From an uncultured Clostridia bacterium (GTDB taxonomy: Bacteria > Bacillota > Clostridia > TANB77 > CAG-508), in NCBI GenBank assembly GCA_944392945.1, contig CALXYJ010000003.1, positions 29,189 through 93,188 on the forward strand: a stretch of DNA of 64,000 nt, written 5' to 3'. The position numbers and the translations under genes are program-made. Shown here piece by piece: positions 34,760 through 44,712 of this stretch (positions are counted from its first letter, which is position 1; each line of letters opens with the position of its first letter). The notes under the pieces are model-generated. The model was not told the origin of the DNA and ran no database searches. It worked only from the letters and a program-made list of their open reading frames with translations.

Positions 34760-34817
34760 GATATAAAATCAAGCATTTTCGTTCGTCAATTTTTTCAGTA
34801 TTCGACCTGTTTCGACA
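34760..34817 (-). promoter_or_regulatory. Promoter with three Spo0A (0A) boxes
   Basis: On the minus strand TGTCGAA (34817-34811), GGTCGAA (34807-34801) and TGACGAA (34788-34782) match the 0A-box consensus TGNCGAA, the middle one with one change. TGACGAA overlaps a -35 TTGACG (34789-34784), followed by a 17-base spacer and TTATAT as -10, the layout of Spo0A-activated promoters. Confidence 0.65.
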
Positions 34818-34823
34818 AACAAA

Positions 34824-34868
34824 AAACTCATGAATTAATTTTTTAAAATCTTATTAATTCATGAGTTT
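34824..34868 (-). terminator. Terminator after the 34908-35522 gene
   Basis: AAACTCATGAATTAA (34824-34838) pairs perfectly with TTAATTCATGAGTTT (34854-34868), with Ts on the minus strand. Confidence 0.85.
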
Positions 34869-34907
34869 CTATTTTTTTATGATATAATAAAAAAGTAATA
34901 ATTTTAT

Positions 34908-35522
34908 CTATACGGCTTCAGCATAATATTGAATAATTTTGTTATTAATTTCGCTATCTGTTGCATTTAATATTTTATTATAATTTTTAGATTTCTTATA
35001 CAACTTTATAATTTTATTTATACCATAAATATTTATTAAAGATAATGTTATAAAATATGCATCACTAAAACTTTTTACTTTGTGTATGTCTAATTTTTTA
35101 TATGAAAATGTTGTTTTAGCATCATTTAATCCAAAAAGATATGTTGTAATATCTAACCATTTTGGTATATTATCAAAATTATCTGTAAGAATAATATCTG
35201 CCACACACTTTTGTGTAATTTTTAACATATCATTATATGAATGTATTTTTCCTGAATTTAAAGGTGTAACTATTTTTAAATTACCGTCTTTGTCTTTAAA
35301 TGCAACTTCCCATTCTTCTTTTTTTTCTCCATAAATATCATTATGTAATTCTTCTATACTATTGTATAAATAAATTATAATTTTTCTGTCATAATTTTTT
35401 AGTTTAAATAAACTTGTGATAGTTTCGTATGCAATAAGTGCCTGATTCATAAGTTCGAGCACACACGGCTCATTTTCGTCGCTATATTGTATTTGGATAT
35501 TACCATCATCAAATTTTTTCAT
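34908..35522 (-). CDS. Hypothetical protein, 204 residues
   Basis: Not recognised. A soluble alpha/beta protein (IIIYLYNSIEELHNDIYGEK; LDITTYLFGLNDAKTTFSYK). The pattern of a strand-rich start and IPKWLDITTYLFG recalls collagenase-like metallopeptidase folds, but no HExxH motif is present, so any enzymatic role is doubtful. AAGGAG precedes the ATG; it is monocistronic with a strong terminator. Confidence 0.65.
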   Translation of the reverse strand: MKKFDDGNIQIQYSDENEPCVLELMNQALIAYETITSLFKLKNYDRKIIIYLYNSIEELHNDIYGEKKEEWEVAFKDKDGNLKIVTPLNSGKIHSYNDMLKITQKCVADIILTDNFDNIPKWLDITTYLFGLNDAKTTFSYKKLDIHKVKSFSDAYFITLSLINIYGINKIIKLYKKSKNYNKILNATDSEINNKIIQYYAEAV

Positions 35523-35608
35523 TAATTTAAATCACTCCTTAAATTTCTTAATACATTTATATTATATATTATTTTATTTACTGTGTCCACTTTTAATAAA
35601 ATAATATA

Positions 35609-36661
35609 TTAAGAATATATTTGCATTCTATCCAAGTCTATACAATTATATTCACAAGCTCTTAATAATCTATTATTTAAGGCCAATCCTAATCCTGTTG
35701 TTTCCATTCCTTCTATTATAACTAAATCTACATTATATTTATCTACTTTCCTTAATATAGAAAAAATGTTATGAGCAATTTCTTCTAATGTATTGCCCAT
35801 CTTTATTTTATATTGAATATTATATTTATTATAATTTCTATCTCTACAGATAATTAATGTTTTTTGCTTACACGCTATTTTATTTATCTCAAATATCATT
35901 TTTTCCTCATCTTTACTATATACCATCATACATTTTGTATTTGGAGCATAGTGCCTATATTTCATCCCTGGAGATAAGACTTTTTCTTTTCCATCATATT
36001 TTCCTAATATATTCTTGTCAATTTCTACTTCTATTCCTAAGCTTTCTATATTTTCTTTAGTTATTTTTCCAGGTCTTAGTATTCTTACTTTGTCTTTTAT
36101 AACCTGAACTACAGTTGATTCCAAACCGATATCTACCATTCCAGAATCTAAAATAGTTGATACCTTACCATCAAATTCTTTTTTTATATCTGAAATATTA
36201 GTACCACTTGGTCTTCCAGATATATTAGCACTTGGTGCAGCTATAGGAACTTTTGCATATTCTATTAATTTATTTGCAATTTTATTAGATGGCATTCTTA
36301 TTCCTACAGTCTTTAAACCAGCTGTTACAGTTTTAGGAATTACATTTTTTGCTTTTAAAATTATTGTAAATGGACCTGGAAAAAAAGTATTTATTAATTT
36401 TTCCTCCACCTCATTAGGCTCTTCTACAATATAATTTAACATATTTAAATCATTAATATGTACAATTAAAGGATTGTCTACTGCTCTTCCCTTAGCTTTA
36501 AATATATTTTTACATGCTTCTTCATTTAATGCATTTGCACCTATTCCATATACCGTTTCTGTAGGGAAAATTACTAATTTACCATTTATAATATCTTTTG
36601 AAGCTTCTTCTATTTTTTCTTCATTTATTTCATTTTTTAAATCAATGTATCTTGTTTTCAA
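35609..36661 (-). CDS. tsaC: L-threonylcarbamoyladenylate synthase, Sua5/YwlC type
   Basis: A 350-residue enzyme that makes threonylcarbamoyl-AMP for the t6A37 tRNA modification. The YrdC-fold domain has GKLVIFPTETVYGIGANALN and KAKGRAVDNPLIVHI, then PIAAPSANISGRPSGT. An extra Sua5 domain at the C-terminus (SPGMKYRHYAPNTKCMMVYS) marks the long form. The frame allows GTG 36667, which directly abuts AGAAGG; TTG 36661 is better spaced and is chosen. Independent of the cassette that follows upstream. Confidence 0.95.
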   Translation of the reverse strand: MKTRYIDLKNEINEEKIEEASKDIINGKLVIFPTETVYGIGANALNEEACKNIFKAKGRAVDNPLIVHINDLNMLNYIVEEPNEVEEKLINTFFPGPFTIILKAKNVIPKTVTAGLKTVGIRMPSNKIANKLIEYAKVPIAAPSANISGRPSGTNISDIKKEFDGKVSTILDSGMVDIGLESTVVQVIKDKVRILRPGKITKENIESLGIEVEIDKNILGKYDGKEKVLSPGMKYRHYAPNTKCMMVYSKDEEKMIFEINKIACKQKTLIICRDRNYNKYNIQYKIKMGNTLEEIAHNIFSILRKVDKYNVDLVIIEGMETTGLGLALNNRLLRACEYNCIDLDRMQIYS

Positions 36662-36725
36662 ATTCACACCTTCTATTTTTAATTTTATAATATTATAGAC
36701 TGTTTTCTCTCATAAATCAAGCATA

Positions 36726-36759
36726 GCAATCCCCTAGACAAATGAGCCTAGGGGATTGC
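36726..36759 (-). terminator. Terminator of the 36782-37117 gene
   Basis: GCAATCCCCTAG (36726-36737) pairs perfectly with CTAGGGGATTGC (36748-36759). Confidence 0.8.
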
Positions 36760-36781
36760 ATTATGGACTAATGGAATCCTA

Positions 36782-37117
36782 TTACTTACTGTTTCTTATG
36801 AATTGTAATAATAAATCTTTTACGCGGATATTTGGATCTCGTAATCGCTTTTGAAGCTCTTTTTCGTTTACATGCAGATCATCTTTTTTTATTTCTTTTT
36901 CCGCCTTTTTTAGAGCTTCGTCAAATGAAATGCCATCAGTTGCAATTACATGTATAATTGCACAATTATCTCTGATATGGTAAATAAGTAGTAATGCATT
37001 TTGGCTAAAATCTCCTAAGATTTTGTCACACAAGCTTTTAGCATAACCATCATTTACCAAGGCATATGTCCGGACATTTTTGTTAAGATTTACAATCCGC
37101 ATAGGATATTTCTCCAT
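36782..37117 (-). CDS. Hypothetical cassette protein, 111 residues
   Basis: Not recognised. A soluble alpha/beta protein (KYPMRIVNLNKNVRTYALVN, LLIYHIRDNCAIIHVIATDG) with a charged helical end (FDEALKKAEKEIKKDD). AGAAGGAGG precedes the ATG. The promoter is -10 TATAAT (37165-37160) with a weak -35 TTATAA (37188-37183) at 17 bases. A perfect 12-bp hairpin follows the stop. It sits directly after an ABC permease gene that shows no terminator of its own, and looks less AT-rich than its surroundings. Confidence 0.75.
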   Translation of the reverse strand: MEKYPMRIVNLNKNVRTYALVNDGYAKSLCDKILGDFSQNALLLIYHIRDNCAIIHVIATDGISFDEALKKAEKEIKKDDLHVNEKELQKRLRDPNIRVKDLLLQFIRNSK

Positions 37118-37192
37118 AATCCATACCTCCTTCTACTTTATTCCACCGGTTACAATAATATTATACCTCATTTCCCTACTTATTATAAAATT

Positions 37193-38644
37193 CTAAACAT
37201 TTTTTATATTCCTCTTCTTGAAAGAAATAATAGAAGCTACTAGCATTATTGCAAAATATATTGCACAAATTGTAATTGAAAATTCTATACTAATTCCATT
37301 AAACATTGGAGTTCCTCCAAATATATATTGACTTAAATCCCAGTTAGGAGTTACAAAATATTTTATCCAATCCCATTTATAAGAAATAGCAACCATATTT
37401 ATTATATCACTACTCATATAGCCAAGGATAGGTAAAGCAACAGCAAGTGGAGAATTTAAGAAAAGTGTACTAAGTGCAAATGCTAAAGTTCCAATTAATA
37501 TAAAAATTGGTAATTTACATACAAATATTAATCCAAGATATGCAAATATATTTAAAGTAATAATACTATTTGTATTAAAATCAAATTGGACAACATTCAT
37601 CATATAAGTATTAAATCCATAAACAATTCCTCCAACAATAAATTGCAAAACTAATATAGCTATTGTAGTAATTATCATTGTAATAAATACAGATATTAAT
37701 TTAGCAAGAAGAATTTTTGTTCTACTATATGGTCTTACCAATAATAATTTTACAGTTCCTTTATTAAATTCTTCACTAATTTCAACTCCTGCAACAATTA
37801 CTATAACCATTACTATAATCGCAATATATGTTTCTATAGAATTTTGAAAAGTATAATTTGCAGTAACTGTATTTTGGTATTCAACATCATTATATAAATC
37901 ATATTTGTATAAATTTGCTTTTTCTAAATTAAAATTCATTTCAGATTTTTCATCTTCTGTTAAATTTTTATTTTGAGCATATTGATAATAATTTCCCATA
38001 TACATTCTATAGTTTTGTATTGCTGTACTTTTATAATTTTCTGAACCATATTTGATATTTTTATCCAATCTTAATGTTACTACTTCTTTTTGTAATTCCA
38101 AACTTTGTAATTGCAATTTTAAATCTTGATTGTCACTATCTTGTTCTATAAGACTATCTAATTCTTCTATTTGTAAATTTAAATCTTCTAATTCTTTGTT
38201 TGCAAAATATTTCCAATCATCATTTTTTAATGCCTCACACATTTCGTTATATTCTGATTTTACAGTATTAAGTTTTTCATTATCTTTTTCTAAATATTCA
38301 TAATTATTCATTTCTTCTATTATTGGAGAAATAACTGTTCCTATTACTTCCATTTGCCAACTACTTTGTGTATAATTTTTTCCAAGCTCAGCTAAATCTT
38401 TTTCTGATTTTGTTTCAACATATTTATTTATATCTGCAGTATCATTTGGATCTAACAGGCTTAATTCTTCATTTAGATGGTTAATATATCCATCTGAATA
38501 AGCCGGATATGAATTTGACATATTGGAATTTACTTTATTTAACACATTAAATCCTATTATTATAATTAATATAATTATTCCTATAACAATCATACTCTTT
38601 TTTGAAAAGATTTTTATTAATTCATTTTTTATTAAATTACTCAA
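37193..38644 (-). CDS. ABC-2 type transporter permease
   Basis: A 483-residue permease: first membrane segment (about 17-35), a large extracytoplasmic helical region (40-245) with coiled-coil character (KELEDLNLQIEELDSLIEQD), then about five further segments in the C-terminal half. This is the ABC-2/BcrB-like layout with an extended ectodomain. It overlaps the ATPase gene by 8 bases, so it is translated with it. Substrate is unknown; such pairs often export peptides or lipids. Confidence 0.88.
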   Translation of the reverse strand: MSNLIKNELIKIFSKKSMIVIGIIILIIIIGFNVLNKVNSNMSNSYPAYSDGYINHLNEELSLLDPNDTADINKYVETKSEKDLAELGKNYTQSSWQMEVIGTVISPIIEEMNNYEYLEKDNEKLNTVKSEYNEMCEALKNDDWKYFANKELEDLNLQIEELDSLIEQDSDNQDLKLQLQSLELQKEVVTLRLDKNIKYGSENYKSTAIQNYRMYMGNYYQYAQNKNLTEDEKSEMNFNLEKANLYKYDLYNDVEYQNTVTANYTFQNSIETYIAIIVMVIVIVAGVEISEEFNKGTVKLLLVRPYSRTKILLAKLISVFITMIITTIAILVLQFIVGGIVYGFNTYMMNVVQFDFNTNSIITLNIFAYLGLIFVCKLPIFILIGTLAFALSTLFLNSPLAVALPILGYMSSDIINMVAISYKWDWIKYFVTPNWDLSQYIFGGTPMFNGISIEFSITICAIYFAIMLVASIISFKKRNIKNV

Positions 38645-39582
38645 TTACATTACCCCCTGTTTTCTTTAAAAATGCATCTTCTAAGCTTAAATTTTCTTCG
38701 GCAACACTATATACTTTTACATTTCGTAATATTAACTCTTTCAATAGTAATGGCACATTCTCTTTTTCTATGTGTACTCTTACTTCTCTTTCTGTTATTA
38801 GCTCTGTTTTGTAATCTACAATTGAACTAATAACACTTGCATCTTCTACTTCTAATATATAGCAATTATTTTGAATATCTTTTTTGAATGTATCAATATC
38901 ATTTGTTTCTACAATCTCTCCATTTTTTATTATAGATATCTTGTTACAAAAGGTATCCAATTCTGCCAAATTATGACTCGAAATTAATATAGCCATATTT
39001 TCTTGTTCAGCTAGTTTTTTTAGAAGAACTTTTACTTCTTTAATTCCCTCAGGGTCCAAACCATTTGTTGGTTCATCTAAAATTAATAATTTTGGTTTAT
39101 GCAAAATAGCCTGTGCTATTCCTAATCTTTGTCTCATTCCTAAAGAGTATTTAGATACTTTATCTTTAATTCTATTTTCTAAACCTACTAGTTTTACTAT
39201 TTCATCAATTCTTGCTTTATCTACGTTTTTATATAAATTTGCTACCAATTTTAAATTCTCATATCCAGACATATACATATATAGGTCTGGACTTTCTACT
39301 ATTGTTCCAACATTTTTTATGGCTTTTTTAAAATTTTCTTCTATATCATATCCATTTATAAAAACTTTTCCTGAATTTATACTTTGCAATCCAAGGATAA
39401 GTTTTATTGTTGTTGTTTTTCCTGCACCATTTGGTCCAATAAATCCTAAAATATCTCCTTCCAATAATTTTAATGAAACACCTTTTAAAATTTCTTTTTG
39501 TCCGAAAACTCTTTTTTAAATTTTCACAATTTAATACTATTTTCTTCAAGTTTTTCCCCTCCTCATTGTTTTTACTTTCCAT
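38637..39582 (-). pseudogene. ABC transporter ATP-binding protein, single-base frameshift near N-terminus
   Basis: The ATPase carries Walker A GFIGPNGAGKTTTIK, signature YSLGMRQRLGIAQAI, Walker B LLILDEPTNGLDPEG and H-loop LISSHNLAE, and resembles BcrA-type ATPases. Its first 24 residues (MESKNNEEGKNLKK through NCENLKK) lie in another frame. The two frames join at a run of six As on the minus strand (plus Ts 39512-39517); removing one A gives NLKRVFGQKEILKG, the expected start. It is either a real mutation or a homopolymer error. The ATPase core from 39464 could also be translated alone if a start exists. Confidence 0.8.
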
Positions 39583-39658
39583 ATATTAGCACATAAATAT
39601 TAAGGAAAAAGTATAGAATTTATTAAGATTTTATTTACGTTAAAAATTGGAGGTCAAA

Positions 39659-40507
39659 ATGAAAATTAAAGTATTTAAATTAACTCATATTTTAACTTTT
39701 GCAAGTATAGTTTTAGCATTACTTATAACCACCATTTCTTTTGTTATAGCCAATTCTGAAGAATATATTGAAGTACCTATAATAATGTACCATAGTATTT
39801 TAAAAGATAAATCAAAATCTAATAAATATACAGTCACTCCAGATATTTTAGAAGAAGATTTAAAATATATTAAAGAAAATGGATACACAACTATTACCAT
39901 TCAAAATTTAATAGATTACGTATATGATGATATAAATTTGCCAGAAAAGCCAATTATACTAACTTTTGATGATGGATATTATAATAACTATGGTTATTTA
40001 TATCCACTTCTTGAAAAATATGATATGAAAGCAGTTATATCAATTGTGGGTTCATATACAGATAAATTTACAGAAACAGATGAAGCAAATTTAAATTACT
40101 CATATTTAAGATGGAAGGATATTAAAGAATTAATTGATACTGGAAGAATTGAATTTCAAAATCATACTTATAACTTACATAGTAATACTGGTTTACGAAA
40201 TGGAACTAAAAAAATAAAAGGTGAAACAGATGAACATTATAAAAATATTTTAGAAGAGGATATTACAAAATTGCAAAAAGAATTTGAAGAATATACTGGG
40301 TATATTCCTAAATGTTTTACATATCCATTTGGTGGCATTAGTAATTCTTCAATTGATATAATAAAAGAACTAGGATTTAAAGCTAGTTTATCTTGCGAGC
40401 AAGGTATTAATAAAATTGCTAAAAATCCTAATTCTTTATATTTATTAAAAAGATTTAATAGACCAAGTTATATTAGTACTTATAAATTTTTCCAAAAACT
40501 TAATTAA
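39659..40507 (+). CDS. Polysaccharide deacetylase (NodB homology)
   Basis: A 282-residue secreted or membrane-anchored protein: N-terminal membrane segment (about 10-28), then a CE4 domain with VPIIMYHSIL, catalytic ILTFDDGYYNNYG (Asp-Asp), the zinc-binding FQNHTYNLHS and FTYPFGGISN. Likely deacetylates peptidoglycan or another amino-sugar polymer. GGAGG precedes ATG 39659. It is convergent with the next gene; the two stops overlap by 8 bases. Confidence 0.93.
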   Translation: MKIKVFKLTHILTFASIVLALLITTISFVIANSEEYIEVPIIMYHSILKDKSKSNKYTVTPDILEEDLKYIKENGYTTITIQNLIDYVYDDINLPEKPIILTFDDGYYNNYGYLYPLLEKYDMKAVISIVGSYTDKFTETDEANLNYSYLRWKDIKELIDTGRIEFQNHTYNLHSNTGLRNGTKKIKGETDEHYKNILEEDITKLQKEFEEYTGYIPKCFTYPFGGISNSSIDIIKELGFKASLSCEQGINKIAKNPNSLYLLKRFNRPSYISTYKFFQKLN

Positions 40508-41630
40508 TTTTAATTATTTCGTAATTTCTTGTTCCAATTCCAATTTTTTCTGCATGTTCCAAACAAGATTTCCATTCACTTTGTGGAGTAGTGTTTTTAA
40601 AGTGATCATGGTAATCTTTAAAGTCTTTTGCATGCATATTATCATCTAATTTACTTCCAGAAATTGGAGTTTGTGCATTACATGCATCAGCACAAGCCTG
40701 ATCTAATGCTACAGGATCAAAACTTGCAAACATTCCTATGTCTGGCAAAATAGGTACATCATTTTCTGCATGGCAATCACAATATGGTGAAACGTCCATT
40801 ACTAAATTTATATGGAAATTAGGTCTTCCATCTAATACTGCTTTTGAATATTCTGCCATTTTTTTATTTAATAATTCGCTTGCATGAGAATTATTATTAT
40901 ATATAGCATCAAAATTACATGCACCTAAACATCTTCCACAACCAACACATTTATTGTGATCTATATGTGCTTTTCCTTCTTCGTCAAAAGAAATTGCTTC
41001 ATGTGCACAGTTTTTTATACATAAATGACATTTTTTACATTTTTCTAAATTTACAGAAGGCTTTCCAGAACGATGTTGCTCCATCTTTCCAACTCTACTT
41101 CCACATCCCATTCCAATATTTTTTAAGGCTCCTCCGAAACCTGCAGCTTCATGTCCTTTAAAATGATTTAAAGAAATAAATATATCTGCATCCATTATTG
41201 CTCTACCAATTTTGGCATTTTTTACATATTCTCCACCTTCTACAGGAACTTCTACATCATCAGTTCCTTTTAGTCCATCTGCAATGATTACATGACAACC
41301 TGTAGAAAAAGGACTAAATCCATTTTCATAGGCTGCTTCTAAATGATCTAAAGCATTTTTTCTTTGACCTACATATAAAGTATTACAATCTGTTAAAAAA
41401 GGTTTACCTCCTAAACTTTTTACAACATCAACAACTGTTTTTGCATAATTTGGTCTTAAATAAGCTAAATTTCCAGGTTCTCCAAAATGAATTTTTATTG
41501 CTACAAATTTATTTTCAAAATCTATATTTTCTATGCCTGCTTTTTTCATTAACTTTTCTAATTTCTTTTGTAAATTTGTTCCTGGTAATGCTCTAAAATC
41601 TGTAAAATAAACTTTTGCTTTTTCTTCCAT
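40500..41630 (-). CDS. DUF362 protein with two 4Fe-4S ferredoxin clusters
   Basis: A 376-residue protein. DUF362 domain (VAIKIHFGEPGNLAYLRPNY; FLTDCNTLYVGQRKN; FISLNHFKGHEAAGFGGALK) followed by a ferredoxin pair CKKCHLCIKNC and CGRCLGACNF in the middle and a DUF362-type tail. The protein is probably a redox scaffold of unknown role, common in anaerobes. It overlaps the deacetylase end by 8 bases. AGGAGG before the ATG. Confidence 0.9.
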   Translation of the reverse strand: MEEKAKVYFTDFRALPGTNLQKKLEKLMKKAGIENIDFENKFVAIKIHFGEPGNLAYLRPNYAKTVVDVVKSLGGKPFLTDCNTLYVGQRKNALDHLEAAYENGFSPFSTGCHVIIADGLKGTDDVEVPVEGGEYVKNAKIGRAIMDADIFISLNHFKGHEAAGFGGALKNIGMGCGSRVGKMEQHRSGKPSVNLEKCKKCHLCIKNCAHEAISFDEEGKAHIDHNKCVGCGRCLGACNFDAIYNNNSHASELLNKKMAEYSKAVLDGRPNFHINLVMDVSPYCDCHAENDVPILPDIGMFASFDPVALDQACADACNAQTPISGSKLDDNMHAKDFKDYHDHFKNTTPQSEWKSCLEHAEKIGIGTRNYEIIKIN

Positions 41631-41646
41631 ATTTTTCCTCCTAAAT

Positions 41647-42576
41647 TTAATGATTAAATGATAATATTCTTTTTATAAATGCTATTAATTTATTGTTATA
41701 AACAATGCTTATGGAATTTTTACTATTCTTCTTTTTAAATTCTTTTTCCTTATTATCTAGCCTTTCTATAATTTTCTTACTTTCTTCTTCATAAAATTTA
41801 TCCTCTTCTATAATTCCTCTTAGTGTTTGTAATCCATCTAATTGACTTCTTAATTTAGCTACTTCTTCAGCCTCTGTAATATGTATAATTCTATAATAAA
41901 AATAAAACTTCATTATATAATTTTGAATAGAAAAATATAAAAATTTTATATCTTCTTGCACTTTATATAAATCATCTGTAGTATCATACTCAACTTCTAA
42001 ATTATATAATTTTGTAAAATCCTTAATTAATCTATCTATATTTCCATTAGAAATTTCATTAAGCAATAAATAGTAATCATCCTTTGAATTTATAACAGTT
42101 TGTATAAATTCATTGTCTCCAACTAAAAAATTAATTTGCATAATTAAATTAACTAATAAAGCAAATTTTCCTTCCTTTAAAGACATAAAGAAAATCTCGA
42201 ATTTATTCATTCTTTCTTTTAAATCTTGCATTAATATTTTAGCTGTAAGTACATTTAGTGTTTCACTAAAAATTGTATTTTTCTTATCTTTTTGTAAAAA
42301 ATGCAAATATTCTATTATTAATTCTTCATTTATAGAATTAATATACATTTCATTAGATAAATAAATAACTCCATTTAAATAATAATGTGTTATACTTTCA
42401 TTTTCAAATTTGACTATTTTTATTTGACACTCTTCTAATTTCTTAAACAAATTATCTTGCTGAGCTTTTAAATTTGTAAAGACATTTGTAATTCTTATAG
42501 AAATTTCATTTGCAATTTTAGTTATTTTGTATTGTGGTATTTCTTTTATTATATCTTTTATCTTTTGCTCTTCCAT
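41647..42576 (-). CDS. Hypothetical helical protein, 309 residues
   Basis: Not recognised. Soluble, mostly helical, with a C-terminal coiled coil (EEESKKIIERLDNKEKEFKK) and a final hydrophobic segment (IVYNNKLIAFIKRILSF) that might touch the membrane. It lies 30 bases after a small membrane protein gene on the same strand and 16 bases before DUF362, so the three may be co-transcribed. AGGAG before the ATG. Confidence 0.7.
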   Translation of the reverse strand: MEEQKIKDIIKEIPQYKITKIANEISIRITNVFTNLKAQQDNLFKKLEECQIKIVKFENESITHYYLNGVIYLSNEMYINSINEELIIEYLHFLQKDKKNTIFSETLNVLTAKILMQDLKERMNKFEIFFMSLKEGKFALLVNLIMQINFLVGDNEFIQTVINSKDDYYLLLNEISNGNIDRLIKDFTKLYNLEVEYDTTDDLYKVQEDIKFLYFSIQNYIMKFYFYYRIIHITEAEEVAKLRSQLDGLQTLRGIIEEDKFYEEESKKIIERLDNKEKEFKKKNSKNSISIVYNNKLIAFIKRILSFNH

Positions 42577-42606
42577 ATTACACTCCTATAATAGTTATAT
42601 AATAAT

Positions 42607-42963
42607 TTAATTTTTGTTTATTAATAATTTAATTATATAATTTTCTTGTTTTCCTATTATGTATAGACCTTCTCGTTTTTTTATGAACCAAGAGGTTATA
42701 TCATTATACTTTTCTCCGTCTATTATAAGTCCATTAAAATTCGCTGGATTTTTTACTCTATATTGTTCATTTTCTAAATCTATTACAACAGTTTTTATTT
42801 TTCCCTCTTCTTCTAATTTTTCTAATTCTTCCATTCTAGCTTTACTAGTTTTTGCAATTTTATTATATTGCAATGTTCTTATAATATAGATTATTGCTCT
42901 TATACTCACAAGTGTAATCGTTGCAAGTATTGCACTTAATAAAATTATTGCATCATCACTCAT
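42607..42963 (-). CDS. Small membrane protein, 118 residues
   Basis: One N-terminal membrane segment (about 5-28), then a charged linker (KTSKARMEELEKLEEEGKIK) and a small beta-rich domain (VVIDLENEQYRVKNPANF). Not recognised. It may head a unit with the next gene downstream on the same strand. Confidence 0.7.
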   Translation of the reverse strand: MSDDAIILLSAILATITLVSIRAIIYIIRTLQYNKIAKTSKARMEELEKLEEEGKIKTVVIDLENEQYRVKNPANFNGLIIDGEKYNDITSWFIKKREGLYIIGKQENYIIKLLINKN

Positions 42964-43052
42964 ATTTTTACTTCCTTACCTAAATATTTAATCGAATTAT
43001 ATCACAATAAATATAAAAAGAACAGATTTATAAAAAAATCTGTTCCAGTATT

Positions 43053-44702
43053 TTAATAAACTCTTCTATATAACTTTACTTGATTCTTTTTTACATATTT
43101 ATTAATAATTAGATTTATTAGTAATAAAGTTATAAATAAAAAGGCTAATAAAACTGTAGTATTTTTAATTATAAATATAGTTAATACTAATAAAATAATT
43201 ACAATAACAGCATAAAAGAATTCATACATAACATTAACATTTTCCTTCATCATTGTGTATTCACTTGTCCATGTTATTTTAGGCGCTTTTAAATCTATTA
43301 ATACCATTATTTTTTCTTCTATCAAGCATAATTCTAGCATTATTGCAAATAGTGTAAGTACAAACAAAAAATTAAAACTTGGCATAAATAGTGTATAGCA
43401 AATTGCTATTATTATCGCTATTATACCATTTGCAATTAAACCAGGATACAATTTATATGTAAATTGTTTATACAAACTAATTGGAATTGTTTTCATTAAT
43501 TTTGCTGTTTTTCCTTCCCTAGAAATCGCTGTTATAGATGTAAAATTCATTATATATAAAACTTGTGCAATGCATACACATATAACTACTCCTATTGGTT
43601 TTAAAATATTTTGTTGTGCATCTGCAAAAAAGTCTAATCCAATACTTCTAGCAAAAGCAATTAAGGCAAATGCAGGAATTCCAATAAATACCGTTGGATA
43701 TATTACAGGAAAAATAATGCATTGCATACAAAATATAGGTGTTCTTATAATTTGTTTTAATTCTTTAGAAAGGTAAGCTAATTTAGAACTTTTTGGCTTA
43801 AAATCTTCAAATTTTAAATTTACATCATGTACTCTCTCTTTAATAGAAGCATTAATAGTAGCACCTATAGCACCTTTTAAATATACTTTTGATATTATCC
43901 AAGTCATTACATAATAGCAAACTATACTTTCTAAAGCAAATAAAATAATATTAATTAATCCATTAATTTCTTGGTAATATAATAAGCTGTTCATTATTGG
44001 TTTTAATATTACAAAATAGTCTGATATTAATTCTATTAAACCATTTACTTGTAACATTCTTTCGGTAAATATTTCTGTAGAAAAACCATCACCTGTAGCA
44101 AATAAACTTGTTATTATACCTAAAACTACGAATATTATAAATACTGTTAAATATTGTACATGTGTTTTATTTTTTATTACATTTGTAAATCTCATTATAC
44201 AAGCAGTAATTAAGGAAGTTAACACTATAGGAATAATCGGTAATAATAATAGTATTATTGCAGCATAAACATAAAATATAGCACTTACATTCATTACAAT
44301 ACCATATACTATTATTGGTGAGGCCAATAGCATAAGTTCCATCGAGTATTCTGATACTATCATATTTTTTATTTTTGCTTTTACTAATTGTATTGGTTTT
44401 ATAGGCATTCGCAAAAAGATTTTTAAATCTTTTGCAAAATATAAATTATTTAAACTTTCAAAAACGCTTCTTGAAAAAAGGAATAATATCATGATTAATA
44501 AAATTATATTAATAAAAGCTGGTGCTTGGTCAACTTCGATTAATTCATTCGTTAATCTATAACTTGCAAAACCCATTAATGAGGAAATAGTTCCAAAAAT
44601 AATAATAAATACAAAAACAGATAAAAATTTTGCAGTAAGGTCTTTATTTACATTATCTTTTCTATATGCATTTTTAAAAATAACTTTTGTTAATTCATTC
44701 AT
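43053..44702 (-). CDS. ABC-2 type exporter permease
   Basis: A 549-residue integral membrane protein with about ten hydrophobic segments (SVFVFIIIFGTISSLMGF; INIILLIMILFLFSRSVF; YVYAAIILLLLPIIPIVL; ending LAFLFITLLLINLIINKYV). Length and topology fit a large ABC-2 half of a two-gene exporter. It follows the ATPase gene by 10 bases. No substrate is evident. Confidence 0.87.
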   Translation of the reverse strand: MNELTKVIFKNAYRKDNVNKDLTAKFLSVFVFIIIFGTISSLMGFASYRLTNELIEVDQAPAFINIILLIMILFLFSRSVFESLNNLYFAKDLKIFLRMPIKPIQLVKAKIKNMIVSEYSMELMLLASPIIVYGIVMNVSAIFYVYAAIILLLLPIIPIVLTSLITACIMRFTNVIKNKTHVQYLTVFIIFVVLGIITSLFATGDGFSTEIFTERMLQVNGLIELISDYFVILKPIMNSLLYYQEINGLINIILFALESIVCYYVMTWIISKVYLKGAIGATINASIKERVHDVNLKFEDFKPKSSKLAYLSKELKQIIRTPIFCMQCIIFPVIYPTVFIGIPAFALIAFARSIGLDFFADAQQNILKPIGVVICVCIAQVLYIMNFTSITAISREGKTAKLMKTIPISLYKQFTYKLYPGLIANGIIAIIIAICYTLFMPSFNFLFVLTLFAIMLELCLIEEKIMVLIDLKAPKITWTSEYTMMKENVNVMYEFFYAVIVIILLVLTIFIIKNTTVLLAFLFITLLLINLIINKYVKKNQVKLYRRVY

Positions 44703-44712
44703 ATTTTTTACC

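Noticed and set aside
39512..39520. Programmed -1 frameshift in the ABC ATPase at A-AAA-AAG
   Set aside because: The -1 product does not lead into the ATPase frame; a +1 shift or a one-base deletion is required.
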